NCBI GenBank assembly: GCA_011526285.1
Contig: WTJU01000044.1
Coordinates: 1 to 52,770, forward strand
DNA from: Candidatus Arcticimaribacter sp.
GTDB taxonomy: Bacteria; Bacteroidota; Bacteroidia; Flavobacteriales; Flavobacteriaceae
DNA length: 52,770 bases
Direction of reading: 5' to 3'
Position numbers and translations under genes: made by a program. Shown piece by piece: positions 26,488 to 35,178 of the stretch. A model generated the notes under the pieces. The model was not told the origin of the DNA and made no database searches. It worked only from the letters and a program-made list of their open reading frames with translations. Each line of letters begins with the position of its first letter. Positions within the stretch are counted from its first letter, which is position 1.

Positions 26488-27552
26488 ATGACAAAAGAAC
26501 CAGAATTTAAAAGAGGAGAGAAAGGTTATCTTAAAAGATTTGTGAACCTTTTTCAGTCAGATGCTGAAATTGCTCTAAATGATTTTAAGTCTAAAGCTAG
26601 ATCGAGCATAGCAGAAGTAAATGAAATTAAAGCAACACTTCATAAACAAATAGAATTAGTGAAGGGGACTATAATAACGTTAGCTTCGAATCAAGAAAAA
26701 ATTGATGTCAAACTCACCGAAGTAAATGAATACTACAGGTCTATTTTTAAGAAAAATGAAGAGGGAATTGTTGTTACAGATGAAATAGCAAGTTATTCTG
26801 ACAGGTTTATTGAATACAAAAATGAAGTGGAAGAGCTAAAAAAAGATATTGATGAATATAGAAAAGAATTATTTGGCTCAGAAGACGGAAAGGGAAAAAA
26901 AATCCCTGGTGTGGAACATAAAATTCAAGGTTTAAAAACAGATTTTCAAAAGAATATTAAAGTAAGTCAATCAGAAATTGACACTTTCATTACGACTAAT
27001 AGTCAAAGAAAGGACGAACTTTTTGACAAAATAGAAGGACTATTAAAGGGAGCAAGCACAGTTGCCTTAGCCAAGGCCTTTAAAGAGCATAAAGATTCTT
27101 TTAAATTTTCAAATTGGATTTGGTTAATTCTCTTTATATCATCAGTAGGTTCTATGATGGCATTGTCAGTTTGGGGATATAAACAATCAAATTTTGAGTT
27201 AGAAAATATGTGGAAATTTACGCTTGGAAACTTGCCGTTTATTGGTGGAACAATTTGGTTAGCAATATTTTCAAGTAAGCAAAGAAGCCAGAATAAAAGA
27301 TTACAGCAGGAATATGCATACAAAGAAGATATTGCTAAAATATATTATGGCTTGAAACAAGAAATAGACGAATTAGGAGAATCGGAGTTAGGCAAGAAAT
27401 TGAACGAATCTGTGTTAAAACTTGTAATTGATGTGGTTGGTCTTAATCCGAGCGAGTCTTTGGAAAGCAAAGCTCATAATGATAATGGACCCGTTTTAGA
27501 AGGACTAAAAAGTATTGGAGAAACTATAAAAACAATCAAAAACCCAACATAA
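26488..27552 (+). CDS. Uncharacterised coiled-coil protein with two TM helices, foreign codon use
   Basis: 354 residues. Residues about 25-200 are charged and helical (coiled-coil type, e.g. YKNEVEELKKDIDEYRKEL), followed by a TM helix at about 208-230 (WIWLILFISSVGSMMALSVW), a second at about 246-262 (NLPFIGGTIWLAIFSS), then a cytosolic helix (QEYAYKEDIAKIYYGLKQEI) and a variable tail. I cannot name a family, though similar two-TM coiled-coil proteins occur as accessory genes. All nine Arg codons are AGA or AGG, whereas flanking genes use mostly CGN, and the gene is visibly more AT-rich. It stands alone between two intergenic gaps and an inverted repeat follows its stop. Likely acquired; a defence or phage-related role is only a guess. 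Confidence 0.75.
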   Translation: MTKEPEFKRGEKGYLKRFVNLFQSDAEIALNDFKSKARSSIAEVNEIKATLHKQIELVKGTIITLASNQEKIDVKLTEVNEYYRSIFKKNEEGIVVTDEIASYSDRFIEYKNEVEELKKDIDEYRKELFGSEDGKGKKIPGVEHKIQGLKTDFQKNIKVSQSEIDTFITTNSQRKDELFDKIEGLLKGASTVALAKAFKEHKDSFKFSNWIWLILFISSVGSMMALSVWGYKQSNFELENMWKFTLGNLPFIGGTIWLAIFSSKQRSQNKRLQQEYAYKEDIAKIYYGLKQEIDELGESELGKKLNESVLKLVIDVVGLNPSESLESKAHNDNGPVLEGLKSIGETIKTIKNPT

Positions 27553-27602
27553 TAATATATATGAAATCATAGTTCCCTGTGGTCACTACGCTTCATATAT
27601 TA
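27553..27602. repeat. Long imperfect inverted repeat directly after the AT-rich gene
   Basis: TAATATATATGAA at 27553-27565 pairs with TTCATATATTA at 27592-27602 (one extra TA in the left arm); inside, ATAGT and ACTAC partly pair around a loop of about 11 bases. It begins at the base after the stop codon. No T-run follows, so it is not a classical intrinsic terminator. It could be a 3' stabilising hairpin or the edge of the inserted segment. Confidence 0.55.
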
Positions 27603-27685
27603 AACGTAAACCTAACTTACATTACCTTAAACCCCCTGACAAACAACTTTAACTTTACCACAACATAGGTACCTAAAGGATTTTT

Positions 27686-27693
27686 TACCTTTA
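27686..27693 (+). promoter_or_regulatory. Possible -7 element TACCTTTA
   Basis: Differs from TAnnTTTG only in the last base and ends 4 bases before the ATG of the CarboxypepD_reg-like gene. No -33 box found. Tentative. Confidence 0.35.
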
Positions 27694-27697
27694 AGGC

Positions 27698-29206
27698 ATG
27701 AAAAAGATAAGGCTTTGTCTCTTCCTTTTTGGGTGTGTTTTTGGCGCGAAAGGCCAAGAAATACAAGGGCAGTTGTTAGACAGCCTCACCCAAGAGCGCA
27801 TTCCCTTTGCTACCGTATTGAGCAATTTTGGAGAGAATACCATTAGCAATGAAGAAGGGAAATTTCGTTTGATTCGCGGAACTGCCTTTCAGTCTAGTGA
27901 CTCATTATTCATATCCTGTATGGGCTATAATGAAAAACGCTTAGCCATTACAGAGCTCGCAGATTCTTTACTCTACCTCAGCCCAAAGGAAATCGAGCTC
28001 AATGCAGTTATCCTCTCCCAGCAGAACTTGAGTGCAGAAGAAATTGTGAAAAGAACCCGAGAAAATGTGGCGCAGAAATATGATTTAGGCCTCAGTAAGA
28101 AAACGTTCTTCCTTCGGGAATCTTTTTCTCAGCGTTGGTTACAACGCGATATGGCGATTAAAAAATCAACCATCAATGAGTTTAAACAAAGCTTTTGGGA
28201 TTCCCTGTTTCGCACCATTCCCGAGAAAGACACTTGGCACACAGAATCCTTAGGTGAATTGGCGGGGGATTGGTCGGAAGAACAACAAAAACTTCATCTG
28301 TTACGCGCAGTCGATTTAGCCGATACGGTAAATGCCAAAGGCTATGAACAAATAGAAGAAAAAATCACCTCTATTTTAGATGAAAGCGTTAAAGAAAATT
28401 CCTACTTCAAGTTCAAATCAGGAATTTTTAGCACCAAAGTAGACCGTGATGAAGTGATTGAAAAAGAATTGGATACCCTTAGTTTGCCTGAAAAAGAACA
28501 GGAAGAAAAACGCAAAGCCGAACAAGAACAAAAAGAGGGATTTTACAAAGGACGTAAAAACCGATTGACAGAAATTTTCACCTCCCTCATCAAGCGAGAT
28601 CGCTTGGATATTGATGTGCTTACAAAAAGTCATCTGTACAATTATGAACTGGTCAATTTCACCTACCGTGAGGATTTACCGGTCTACCATATTCGTTTTA
28701 CACCAAATAGCAGTAAAGGAAAATATCAAGGAAGTATGTATGTGGATGCTGACAGTTTCAGCTTGATTCAACTCGAATACGACAACGTGCAAAACCTACG
28801 TGATTTTTCATTGATGGGGTTTTCTTTTTCTGCTTACGGACGAAGTGTTAAGCTCAAGTTTTCCTCCTTTAATAAAGCGCGGTATCAACTGGCATTTTTA
28901 ACCGTAGAAACAAAATTTAAGACGGGGATTGATCGCCCCATAAAAATTGTGGAGAAAAATAAGTTTGTAAAAGGGCGAAGAAAACAAAATGAATTAAAAG
29001 GAGAAGTGCACTTTAAGCTCGATCAAAAGAGCAGCGTTACCTTGGTGATCTTTAACAGCGAGACCGTCTCAAAAGAAGGTTTTGAAAACTTTGAAGAAAC
29101 CAAAGTATTTAAAGCCGCACAACGCAATGCCTATGACCCAAAATTTTGGGAAGGCTACACCATCATTGAGCCAAATGAAGCCATAAAGGCCTTTACTACC
29201 AACTAA
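27698..29206 (+). CDS. Exported protein with carboxypeptidase-like regulatory domain
   Basis: 502 residues with signal peptide (MKKIRLCLFLFGCVFGAKGQ) and an N-terminal CarboxypepD_reg-like beta-sandwich (IQGQLLDSLTQERIPFATVL, SNEEGKFRLIRG, DSLFISCMGYNEKRL), as in the start of SusC/TonB-type and other Bacteroidota envelope proteins. The rest is beta-rich with a charged helical middle (LPEKEQEEKRKAEQEQKEG) and a segment (GKYQGSMYVDADSFSLIQLEYD) typical of a conserved periplasmic domain; no TonB box, plug or barrel. Function unknown; probably periplasmic or outer-membrane associated. Its stop overlaps that of the convergent S10 peptidase by 4 bases. Confidence 0.8.
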   Translation: MKKIRLCLFLFGCVFGAKGQEIQGQLLDSLTQERIPFATVLSNFGENTISNEEGKFRLIRGTAFQSSDSLFISCMGYNEKRLAITELADSLLYLSPKEIELNAVILSQQNLSAEEIVKRTRENVAQKYDLGLSKKTFFLRESFSQRWLQRDMAIKKSTINEFKQSFWDSLFRTIPEKDTWHTESLGELAGDWSEEQQKLHLLRAVDLADTVNAKGYEQIEEKITSILDESVKENSYFKFKSGIFSTKVDRDEVIEKELDTLSLPEKEQEEKRKAEQEQKEGFYKGRKNRLTEIFTSLIKRDRLDIDVLTKSHLYNYELVNFTYREDLPVYHIRFTPNSSKGKYQGSMYVDADSFSLIQLEYDNVQNLRDFSLMGFSFSAYGRSVKLKFSSFNKARYQLAFLTVETKFKTGIDRPIKIVEKNKFVKGRRKQNELKGEVHFKLDQKSSVTLVIFNSETVSKEGFENFEETKVFKAAQRNAYDPKFWEGYTIIEPNEAIKAFTTN

Positions 29207-30693
29207 TATTTAGCCGATTTCCCATTGGGATTGGACGCTTTTAAGAAGGCACGAATGTCTTCGTTGGCTTGTTCGAGATCGGCTCTTCGCAGGTACATCA
29301 TATGCCCACTTCGGTAACCTTTAAACGAAAAACGGTCGCGTAATTTCCCACTAGGATCCATTTGCCATTGCGAAAATTTAGCCGCAAAATAGGTAGTAGC
29401 TCCGTCATAATAGCCCGACTGGGTCATCACTTTGAGGTAAGGGTTTTGCGCCATGGCCTGGCGGAGGTTGTCACGGGTATTATCGTTTTCATTATTCCAA
29501 GGACGCACAGGGCCAAACATGTTGTATTTAATGTCTGTTTTAAATTTCAATTCCTTGCGAATGTAGTGGTTGATAGCGGGAGTGAATGAATGTAACCAAG
29601 AGGTCAATTCTGCACTATAATCCGGGCCATCGCCTGTTTCTTTTTTGTCGATGCCTAAATAACGTGAATCCAATCGACCAATGGTTTTCCCTTGGTCACG
29701 CAATAGTTCTTTCCAAAAATAACGTGTGGGTAGGTCGAGGTTGTGTTGAAGTATTACGCTTGCCGCTACGCCCGAAAAATAGGCCATGCGTTCGGCAATT
29801 TTTGTTTTTTCTTCCAGCGAAAGAAAGCCTCCCTTAGCGAGTGCAGGAATGAGGGTGTTAATGGCAAACTCTTCGGCAGGAGGTAAAACCTCGAGTAAAT
29901 CTTTGTTTTGTAAATCAGCTGGAAGTTGTTTGTGATACCATGCTGCTGCTGTATAATACGGCAGGTTCAAGGCCGAAGATACGGGCCCTCCGGTGCGAAG
30001 GGTTTTATAGTCGGCTGGGGAAACCATTATAACGCCATTGAGGTACATCCATTGTTGATTTTGCAAGGCGAGAGAAAGTCCCATAACACGAGTACCGCCA
30101 TAACTTTCACCAATCAAGTATTTGGGTGACTCCCAGCGCTGTTTGCGACTAACAAAGGTGGTCATCCACTCTGCTAGGTATTTTATATCGGCATTGATGC
30201 CAAAAAATTGTTCGCGGTCTGGAAGTTTCCCATCGACTTCTACCCTACGGGAATAGCCTGTATTGACGGGGTTGATGTAAACGATATCAGCGACATCTAG
30301 AATAGAATAGGGATTGGCTTCAAAACCATAGGGCTGTACAGGATAGCCTTCATCGTCGATTTTTAAAACCCGTGGTCCGGTATAGGCGACATGCATCCAC
30401 ACAGAAGCCGAACCCGGCCCCCCATTGAATGAAAAGATCAATGGACGTTCGTTTCCATTGTTGACATTCGTGCGCTTGTAGTAGGTGTAAAATAAAGAGG
30501 CAATGGGTTTTCCTTTATCATTCCATACCGGTTGAGTACCCGTCTCCGCACGGTAGTTGACTGTAGTTCCCTTAATGGTTGTTTTGTGATTGGTGACTAC
30601 CAAGGTGTCTACCGGTAATTTTCGTTGCTGTGCTAGTGTGTTATTGAAACAAAAAACACTAACAAGTACGACTACAATTCGCATATTCCACAT
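29203..30693 (-). CDS. Secreted S10-type serine carboxypeptidase
   Basis: 496 residues with a signal peptide (MRIVVVLVSVFCFNNTLAQ; the ATG at 30684 is an equally good start). S10 motifs: FNGGPGSASVWMH (oxyanion region), nucleophile Ser198 in GESYGG, Asp in SGYYDGATTY, His in YRSGHMMYLR near the C-terminus. It should cleave C-terminal residues from peptides in the periplasm or outside the cell. Alone in its transcription unit; the sHSP terminator lies about 80 bases upstream of it. Confidence 0.9.
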   Translation of the reverse strand: MWNMRIVVVLVSVFCFNNTLAQQRKLPVDTLVVTNHKTTIKGTTVNYRAETGTQPVWNDKGKPIASLFYTYYKRTNVNNGNERPLIFSFNGGPGSASVWMHVAYTGPRVLKIDDEGYPVQPYGFEANPYSILDVADIVYINPVNTGYSRRVEVDGKLPDREQFFGINADIKYLAEWMTTFVSRKQRWESPKYLIGESYGGTRVMGLSLALQNQQWMYLNGVIMVSPADYKTLRTGGPVSSALNLPYYTAAAWYHKQLPADLQNKDLLEVLPPAEEFAINTLIPALAKGGFLSLEEKTKIAERMAYFSGVAASVILQHNLDLPTRYFWKELLRDQGKTIGRLDSRYLGIDKKETGDGPDYSAELTSWLHSFTPAINHYIRKELKFKTDIKYNMFGPVRPWNNENDNTRDNLRQAMAQNPYLKVMTQSGYYDGATTYFAAKFSQWQMDPSGKLRDRFSFKGYRSGHMMYLRRADLEQANEDIRAFLKASNPNGKSAKY

Positions 30694-30769
30694 GATCTTA
30701 AGCTTTGTTTAAATGTACATAAATTTATTAGTTGAAAACGAGTAGTTTTCCTTTCGGCCGCTCTTTTTA

Positions 30770-30803
30770 TCAAAAAAAATCGGCCCCTTTCGGAGCCGAT
30801 TTC
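30770..30803 (-). terminator. Intrinsic terminator of the hsp20 gene
   Basis: Stem AAATCGGCcCC / GGaGCCGATTT with a TTTC loop (one C-A mismatch), read on the minus strand right after the sHSP stop and followed by a run of T residues (TTTTTTTT, A8 on the plus strand). Confidence 0.8.
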
Positions 30804-30826
30804 CAACAAAAACAAATAATTAATCC

Positions 30827-31246
30827 TTAATCGATAGCAATCCTTTTTGTAGGTTGAGGCAATGCCTCCTTTCGTTTTGGTAATTCTACGGTGAGAATAC
30901 CGTGGATGTAGTTTGCTTTTATTTTTGAAACGTCTACGGTGTCGGGCAAGGTGAAGGCACGCTTAAACGCACTGTAGTTGAATTCTTTTCGGGTGAAGAG
31001 ATCATTGGTGTCCTCTTGCGCATCAACTGCTGAAATTGTTAATACTTCTTTGTCCAATTCAATATCGAAATCACTTTTTGATTTTCCCGGTGCGGCTAAG
31101 GCTAAAACGTAGGCTTTTTCGGTTTCTTGCACGTTAACTGCAGGAACTGAATGATTACGATGGGTTAGAAAAGGCCATTCGTTTCTAAAGATTTCATCTA
31201 AAAAAGACGTGGCTATTGGACGTTGTGTAAAATGAACTAAACTCAT
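30827..31246 (-). CDS. Small heat-shock protein, Hsp20/alpha-crystallin family
   Basis: 139 residues with the alpha-crystallin domain from about residue 35 (VPAVNVQETEKAYVLALAAPG) to the end, including the conserved strand KANYIHGILTVELPKRKEA and a C-terminal extension with a short basic IxI-like tail (TKRIAID). ATP-independent chaperone that holds unfolded proteins in the cytoplasm. Single gene flanked by its own terminator; a palindrome upstream may be an operator. A Bacteroidota-type -7 box is not exact here, which fits a heat-controlled promoter but does not prove it. Confidence 0.93.
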   Translation of the reverse strand: MSLVHFTQRPIATSFLDEIFRNEWPFLTHRNHSVPAVNVQETEKAYVLALAAPGKSKSDFDIELDKEVLTISAVDAQEDTNDLFTRKEFNYSAFKRAFTLPDTVDVSKIKANYIHGILTVELPKRKEALPQPTKRIAID

Positions 31247-31271
31247 AACAAAAATTTTTAAAGGTTATACG

Positions 31272-31288
31272 CTTTGTACGTGTCAAAG
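31272..31288 (-). promoter_or_regulatory. Palindrome CTTTG-N7-CAAAG upstream of hsp20
   Basis: CTTTGTACGTGTCAAAG, a 5-bp inverted repeat 26-42 bases before the sHSP start. On the minus strand its TTTG could serve as -33 box ahead of a poor -7 sequence (TAACCTTTA). Candidate operator; no factor can be named. Confidence 0.35.
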
Positions 31289-31353
31289 TGTGTACCATTA
31301 GAAATTAAATGTCATATTGGCAGTTAAATTTCAAAAAATAATGTCAAGTTGTC

Positions 31354-32547
31354 TTATCCGATGGCTTCTTGTACTTTATCTGCTGCTTCTTGGAAAGCAG
31401 TTGCTGAAAGTACATTGAGCCCTGAACTGTCGATTAGTTCTTTAGCAATATCTGCATTGGTTCCTTGCAAACGCACTATAATGGGAACTTTAATTGCATC
31501 TCCCATGTTTTTATAAGCATCTACAATCCCTTGTGCCACGCGGTCACAACGTACAATTCCACCAAAAATATTGACTAAAATTGCTTCAACAGCAGGGTCT
31601 TTAAGAATTAAACGGAAGGCTGTTTCCACGCGTGCTGCATCAGCAGTTCCACCAACATCGAGGAAGTTTGCTGGAGAACCACCTGCTTGCTTAATCAAGT
31701 CCATGGTGGCCATGGCTAAACCAGCTCCGTTTACCATACAACCCACATTTCCGTCTAAATCAACATAATTTAATCCAACCTCACCTGCTTCTACTTCAAC
31801 GGGGTTCTCTTCTCTTTTATCGCGCAGTTCAGCGTAGTCTTTGTGGCGGTAAAGCGCATTATCATCTAGGGTAACCTTAGCATCTACCGCGATGATACGA
31901 TCATCAGATGTTTTTAGTACGGGGTTGATTTCAAATAGGGAAGAATCTGATTCAACATAAGCGGTGTAAAGCGCTGTAATGAACTTGGTCATATCTTTAA
32001 AAGCTTTACCACTTAGCCCTAGGTTAAAGGCTACCTTTCGGGCTTGGAATCCTTGAATCCCAACTGCAGGATCTATTTCTTCGGTGAATATCAAATGGGG
32101 CGTTTCTTCTGCTACTGCTTCAATGTCCATACCACCTTCTGTAGAATACATGATCATATTTCTACCGGTAGAACGATTAAGTAAAACGGAAACATAAAAT
32201 TCGCTGGGTTCACTTTCTCCCGGGTAGTACACATCTTCTGCAATTAATACTTGGTGTACAGGCTTCCCCTCTGGAGGAGTTTGTGGTGTAACCAACTGCA
32301 TCCCAATAATCTGATCTGCAATGCTTTTTACTTCATCAAGGTTTTTGGCTAATTTAACGCCCCCGCCTTTTCCGCGTCCTCCGGCATGAATTTGTGCTTT
32401 GATCACATGCCAGCCCGTGCCTGTTGTTTCGGTGAGTTTTTTTGCGGCTTCTACTGCCTCATCAGCTGTTTGTGCAACTAAACCGCGTTGAACACCAACG
32501 CCAAAACTAGCGAGTATTTCTTTTCCTTGATATTCGTGTAAATTCAT
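31354..32547 (-). CDS. sucC: Succinyl-CoA synthetase beta subunit, ADP-forming
   Basis: 397 residues, full length. ATP-grasp start (NLHEYQGKEILASFGV, HAGGRGKGGGVKLAK), LFEINPVLKTSDDRIIAVDAKV, and the C-terminal ligase domain (GNVGCMVNGAGLAMATMD, FLDVGGTADAARVE, LVNIFGGIVRCDRVAQG). It couples succinyl-CoA cleavage to NDP phosphorylation in the citric acid cycle with SucD. sucD is not adjacent, as is common in Flavobacteriia. Divergent from lysA across 166 bases; -7 element 19 bases upstream. Confidence 0.97.
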   Translation of the reverse strand: MNLHEYQGKEILASFGVGVQRGLVAQTADEAVEAAKKLTETTGTGWHVIKAQIHAGGRGKGGGVKLAKNLDEVKSIADQIIGMQLVTPQTPPEGKPVHQVLIAEDVYYPGESEPSEFYVSVLLNRSTGRNMIMYSTEGGMDIEAVAEETPHLIFTEEIDPAVGIQGFQARKVAFNLGLSGKAFKDMTKFITALYTAYVESDSSLFEINPVLKTSDDRIIAVDAKVTLDDNALYRHKDYAELRDKREENPVEVEAGEVGLNYVDLDGNVGCMVNGAGLAMATMDLIKQAGGSPANFLDVGGTADAARVETAFRLILKDPAVEAILVNIFGGIVRCDRVAQGIVDAYKNMGDAIKVPIIVRLQGTNADIAKELIDSSGLNVLSATAFQEAADKVQEAIG

Positions 32548-32566
32548 ATTGGTTGTTTTCGTTGCA

Positions 32567-32574
32567 CAAAAATA
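32567..32574 (-). promoter_or_regulatory. Consensus -7 element TATTTTTG for sucC
   Basis: Exact TAnnTTTG on the minus strand, 19 bases before the sucC ATG. No -33 box at usual spacing. Confidence 0.55.
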
Positions 32575-32691
32575 AAAAAAGATCGCTGCTTGACCTATAG
32601 GCTTGGGAAAAGGTTTTTGTTTTATTTAAAACATTTTTTGATATTTTTAAATTAATCTTTTAAGCCCTTTATTTTATTGACTGAATAACCC

Positions 32692-32699
32692 TATTTTTG
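32692..32699 (+). promoter_or_regulatory. Consensus -7 element TATTTTTG for lysA
   Basis: Exact TAnnTTTG match 14 bases before the lysA start. A TTG at 32677 is only 12 bases upstream of it, too near. The gap also holds an imperfect palindrome TGTTTTATTTAAAACA at 32618-32633. Confidence 0.55.
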
Positions 32700-32713
32700 A
32701 AAAAAATTTAAGG

Positions 32714-33952
32714 ATGAATACTGCTGATTTAGTCAAAATCGCTGAAGGTGCCAATGGGCCCGTTTATGTTTATGATGCCGAAAAAATTAAACGTCAATAC
32801 GAACGCTTAACGAGTGCGTTTAGCGGGGTTGGGAAATTGCGTTTGCACTATGCGACTAAAGCACTAAACAACATCTCCATTCTTAAGTATATTCAGGGCT
32901 TAGGCGCAGGTTTAGACACTGTCTCTATTCAAGAGGTACGCTTGGGAATTCAAGCTGGTTTTGATCCTGCTACTATTATCTTCACACCCAATGGTGTATC
33001 GCTAAATGAGATTGAAGAGGTCGCTAAGTTGGGGGTACAAATCAACATCGACAACCTTTCCATCTTGGAGCAGTTTGGTAGTAAATATCCCGATATTCCT
33101 GTCTGTATCCGTATCAATCCACACGTTATGGCGGGTGGAAACAGCAATATATCTGTTGGGCACATTGATTCTAAATTTGGGATTTCAATTCATCAAATTC
33201 CTCACCTACTCCGAATTACCGAGAATACCAACATGCGCATTAACGGTATACACATGCACACCGGTAGTGACATTCTAGACATTGATGTTTTCTTGCACGC
33301 AACCGAAATACTATTCGAAACAGCTAAAAACTTCCGCAATCTAGAATTTATTGACTTCGGTTCTGGATTCAAAGTTCCTTATAAGCAAGGTGATATTGAG
33401 ACGAATATTGAAGAGTTGGGTGAAAAGTTAACAGCAAAATTCAATGCGTTTTGTAGCGAATACGGACGTCAACTCACCTTGGCGTTTGAACCGGGTAAAT
33501 TCTTAGTGAGTCAAGCAGGCTACTTTTTAACCAAAGTGAATGTGGTAAAACAAACCACTTCTACTGTATTCGCACAGGTAGACAGCGGCTTTAATCACCT
33601 TATTCGTCCTATGCTTTATGGTTCTCATCACGAAATTGAGAATATTAGTAACCCTAACGGACGTGAGCGCTTTTACTCTGTGGTGGGCTACATTTGTGAA
33701 ACAGATACTTTTGGGAGTAACCGAAAAATTGCTGAAATAAGTGAAGGAGACTTTTTGGCTTTTCACAATGCTGGTGCTTACTGCAATACCATGGCAAGCA
33801 ATTATAACTCGCGCTACCGCCCTGCAGAGGTGTTGTGGATTAACAATGAAGCACACCTAATTCGCGCGCGTGAAAATTTTGAGGATATTTTACGAAATCA
33901 GATTGAATTAGACGCCTCAATTTTATCAGGGAAAGCTACTGTAGAGGCTTAG
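32714..33952 (+). CDS. lysA: Diaminopimelate decarboxylase
   Basis: 412 residues of the fold-III PLP decarboxylase family. PLP Lys in [22 protein letters not shown] for phosphate/His stacking, the GSGFKVPY glycine loop, [13 protein letters not shown], and the active-site Cys in YICETDTFG followed by [14 protein letters not shown]. It decarboxylates meso-diaminopimelate to lysine. The Cys-D-T motif favours LysA over arginine or ornithine decarboxylases. Its stop overlaps the mnmA stop by 3 or 4 bases. dapD is in the same window. Confidence 0.93.
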   Translation: MNTADLVKIAEGANGPVYVYDAEKIKRQYERLTSAFSGVGKLRLHYATKALNNISILKYIQGLGAGLDTVSIQEVRLGIQAGFDPATIIFTPNGVSLNEIEEVAKLGVQINIDNLSILEQFGSKYPDIPVCIRINPHVMAGGNSNISVGHIDSKFGISIHQIPHLLRITENTNMRINGIHMHTGSDILDIDVFLHATEILFETAKNFRNLEFIDFGSGFKVPYKQGDIETNIEELGEKLTAKFNAFCSEYGRQLTLAFEPGKFLVSQAGYFLTKVNVVKQTTSTVFAQVDSGFNHLIRPMLYGSHHEIENISNPNGRERFYSVVGYICETDTFGSNRKIAEISEGDFLAFHNAGAYCNTMASNYNSRYRPAEVLWINNEAHLIRARENFEDILRNQIELDASILSGKATVEA

Positions 33953-35139
33953 GAGATCACACCAGACCCTAGCAATTCATCGCCTAAATGCCACGCCACA
34001 AATTGGCCTTCGGCTATGGCCGATTGTGGTGCATCAAAGAGCACAAATAACCCTTCTGCTTCTCGGAAAAGGGTTGCCTTTTCTAGTGGTTGGCGATAGC
34101 GAATACGCGCTAGTACTTCTTTTTGCTCCCCAATTTCCATACATAGGTCTTCACGCACCCAATGAATATCAGCGGTTTTAACTAAAAGTCCACGTCGGTA
34201 GAGCCCGGGATGGTTTTTCCCTTGACCGGTATAAATTATATTTTCCTTGACATCAGTGGCGATAACAAATAGCGGCTCTACGGTTCCGCCAACCCCCAAG
34301 CCTTTGCGTTGACCTTTGGTGAAATAATGCGCCCCTTGGTGCTGCCCTACCACTTGTCCATCTGACTTAGTGTAGTGCATTTTTCCGCTATGGTGAAGTA
34401 ATAAATGCTGCTGACTATCAAAGCTATTTGGGGTGTTTTGATAGGCTTCTAAACTCGCAGGAACTTCAACAATATCGCCTACTTTTGGTGCCAATTGTTG
34501 CTGTAAAAAGTCGGGCAAACGCACTTTCCCAATAAAACATAAGCCTTGGGAATCTTTTTTTTCTGCTGTTATCAGGCCTTGTGCTGCGGCAATTTTACGC
34601 ACTTCAGCTTTTTGCAAATGCCCAATGGGAAAAAGGACTTTGGCAAGTTGTGCTTGGGTGAGTTGACATAAAAAATACGATTGATCTTTATTGGCATCTG
34701 CTCCAGCAAGCAGGTGATGGATTTTCTTTCCCTCTACTTCTGAGGTGCTTCGCTGGCAATAATGACCGGTAGCAACAAAGTCAGCGCCCAACTCTAAGGC
34801 GATAGCTAAAAATACATCGAATTTAATCTCTCGGTTACAGAGAACGTCTGGATTGGGTGTTCGTCCGTTTTTGTATTCTTCAAACATATAATCAACAATA
34901 CGTTCTTTGTATTGTTCACTTAAATCAACTGTTTGAAAAGGTATCCCCAGCTTTTCAGCCACTATCAAGGCATCGTTGCTGTCTTCTAACCAAGGGCATT
35001 CTGCAGATATGGTCACGCTTTCATCATGCCAGTTTTTCATGAATAGACCAATCACATTGTAGCCTTGTTCTTTTAAAAGATAGGCGGCAACACTAGAATC
35101 TACTCCTCCAGAAAGTCCAACAACAATGGTTTTTGCCAT
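33949..35139 (-). CDS. mnmA: tRNA-specific 2-thiouridylase MnmA
   Basis: 396 residues. P-loop ATP pyrophosphatase motif [16 protein letters not shown], catalytic Cys pair in [10 protein letters not shown] and [13 protein letters not shown], and the central [22 protein letters not shown], with a C-terminal beta-barrel. It thiolates U34 of tRNA Lys, Glu and Gln. A TACCTTTG -7 element ends 4 bases before the ATG. It is convergent with lysA and follows yidC by 39 bases on the same strand. Confidence 0.97.
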   Translation of the reverse strand: MAKTIVVGLSGGVDSSVAAYLLKEQGYNVIGLFMKNWHDESVTISAECPWLEDSNDALIVAEKLGIPFQTVDLSEQYKERIVDYMFEEYKNGRTPNPDVLCNREIKFDVFLAIALELGADFVATGHYCQRSTSEVEGKKIHHLLAGADANKDQSYFLCQLTQAQLAKVLFPIGHLQKAEVRKIAAAQGLITAEKKDSQGLCFIGKVRLPDFLQQQLAPKVGDIVEVPASLEAYQNTPNSFDSQQHLLLHHSGKMHYTKSDGQVVGQHQGAHYFTKGQRKGLGVGGTVEPLFVIATDVKENIIYTGQGKNHPGLYRRGLLVKTADIHWVREDLCMEIGEQKEVLARIRYRQPLEKATLFREAEGLFVLFDAPQSAIAEGQFVAWHLGDELLGSGVIS

Positions 35140-35143
35140 GCTG

Positions 35144-35151
35144 CAAAGGTA
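35144..35151 (-). promoter_or_regulatory. Consensus -7 element TACCTTTG for mnmA
   Basis: Exact TAnnTTTG on the minus strand, 4 bases before the mnmA ATG, in the short gap after yidC. mRNA from here would be leaderless or almost so. Confidence 0.5.
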
Positions 35152-35178
35152 GGAAATGTTTGGAAGGAAATGGTGTGT

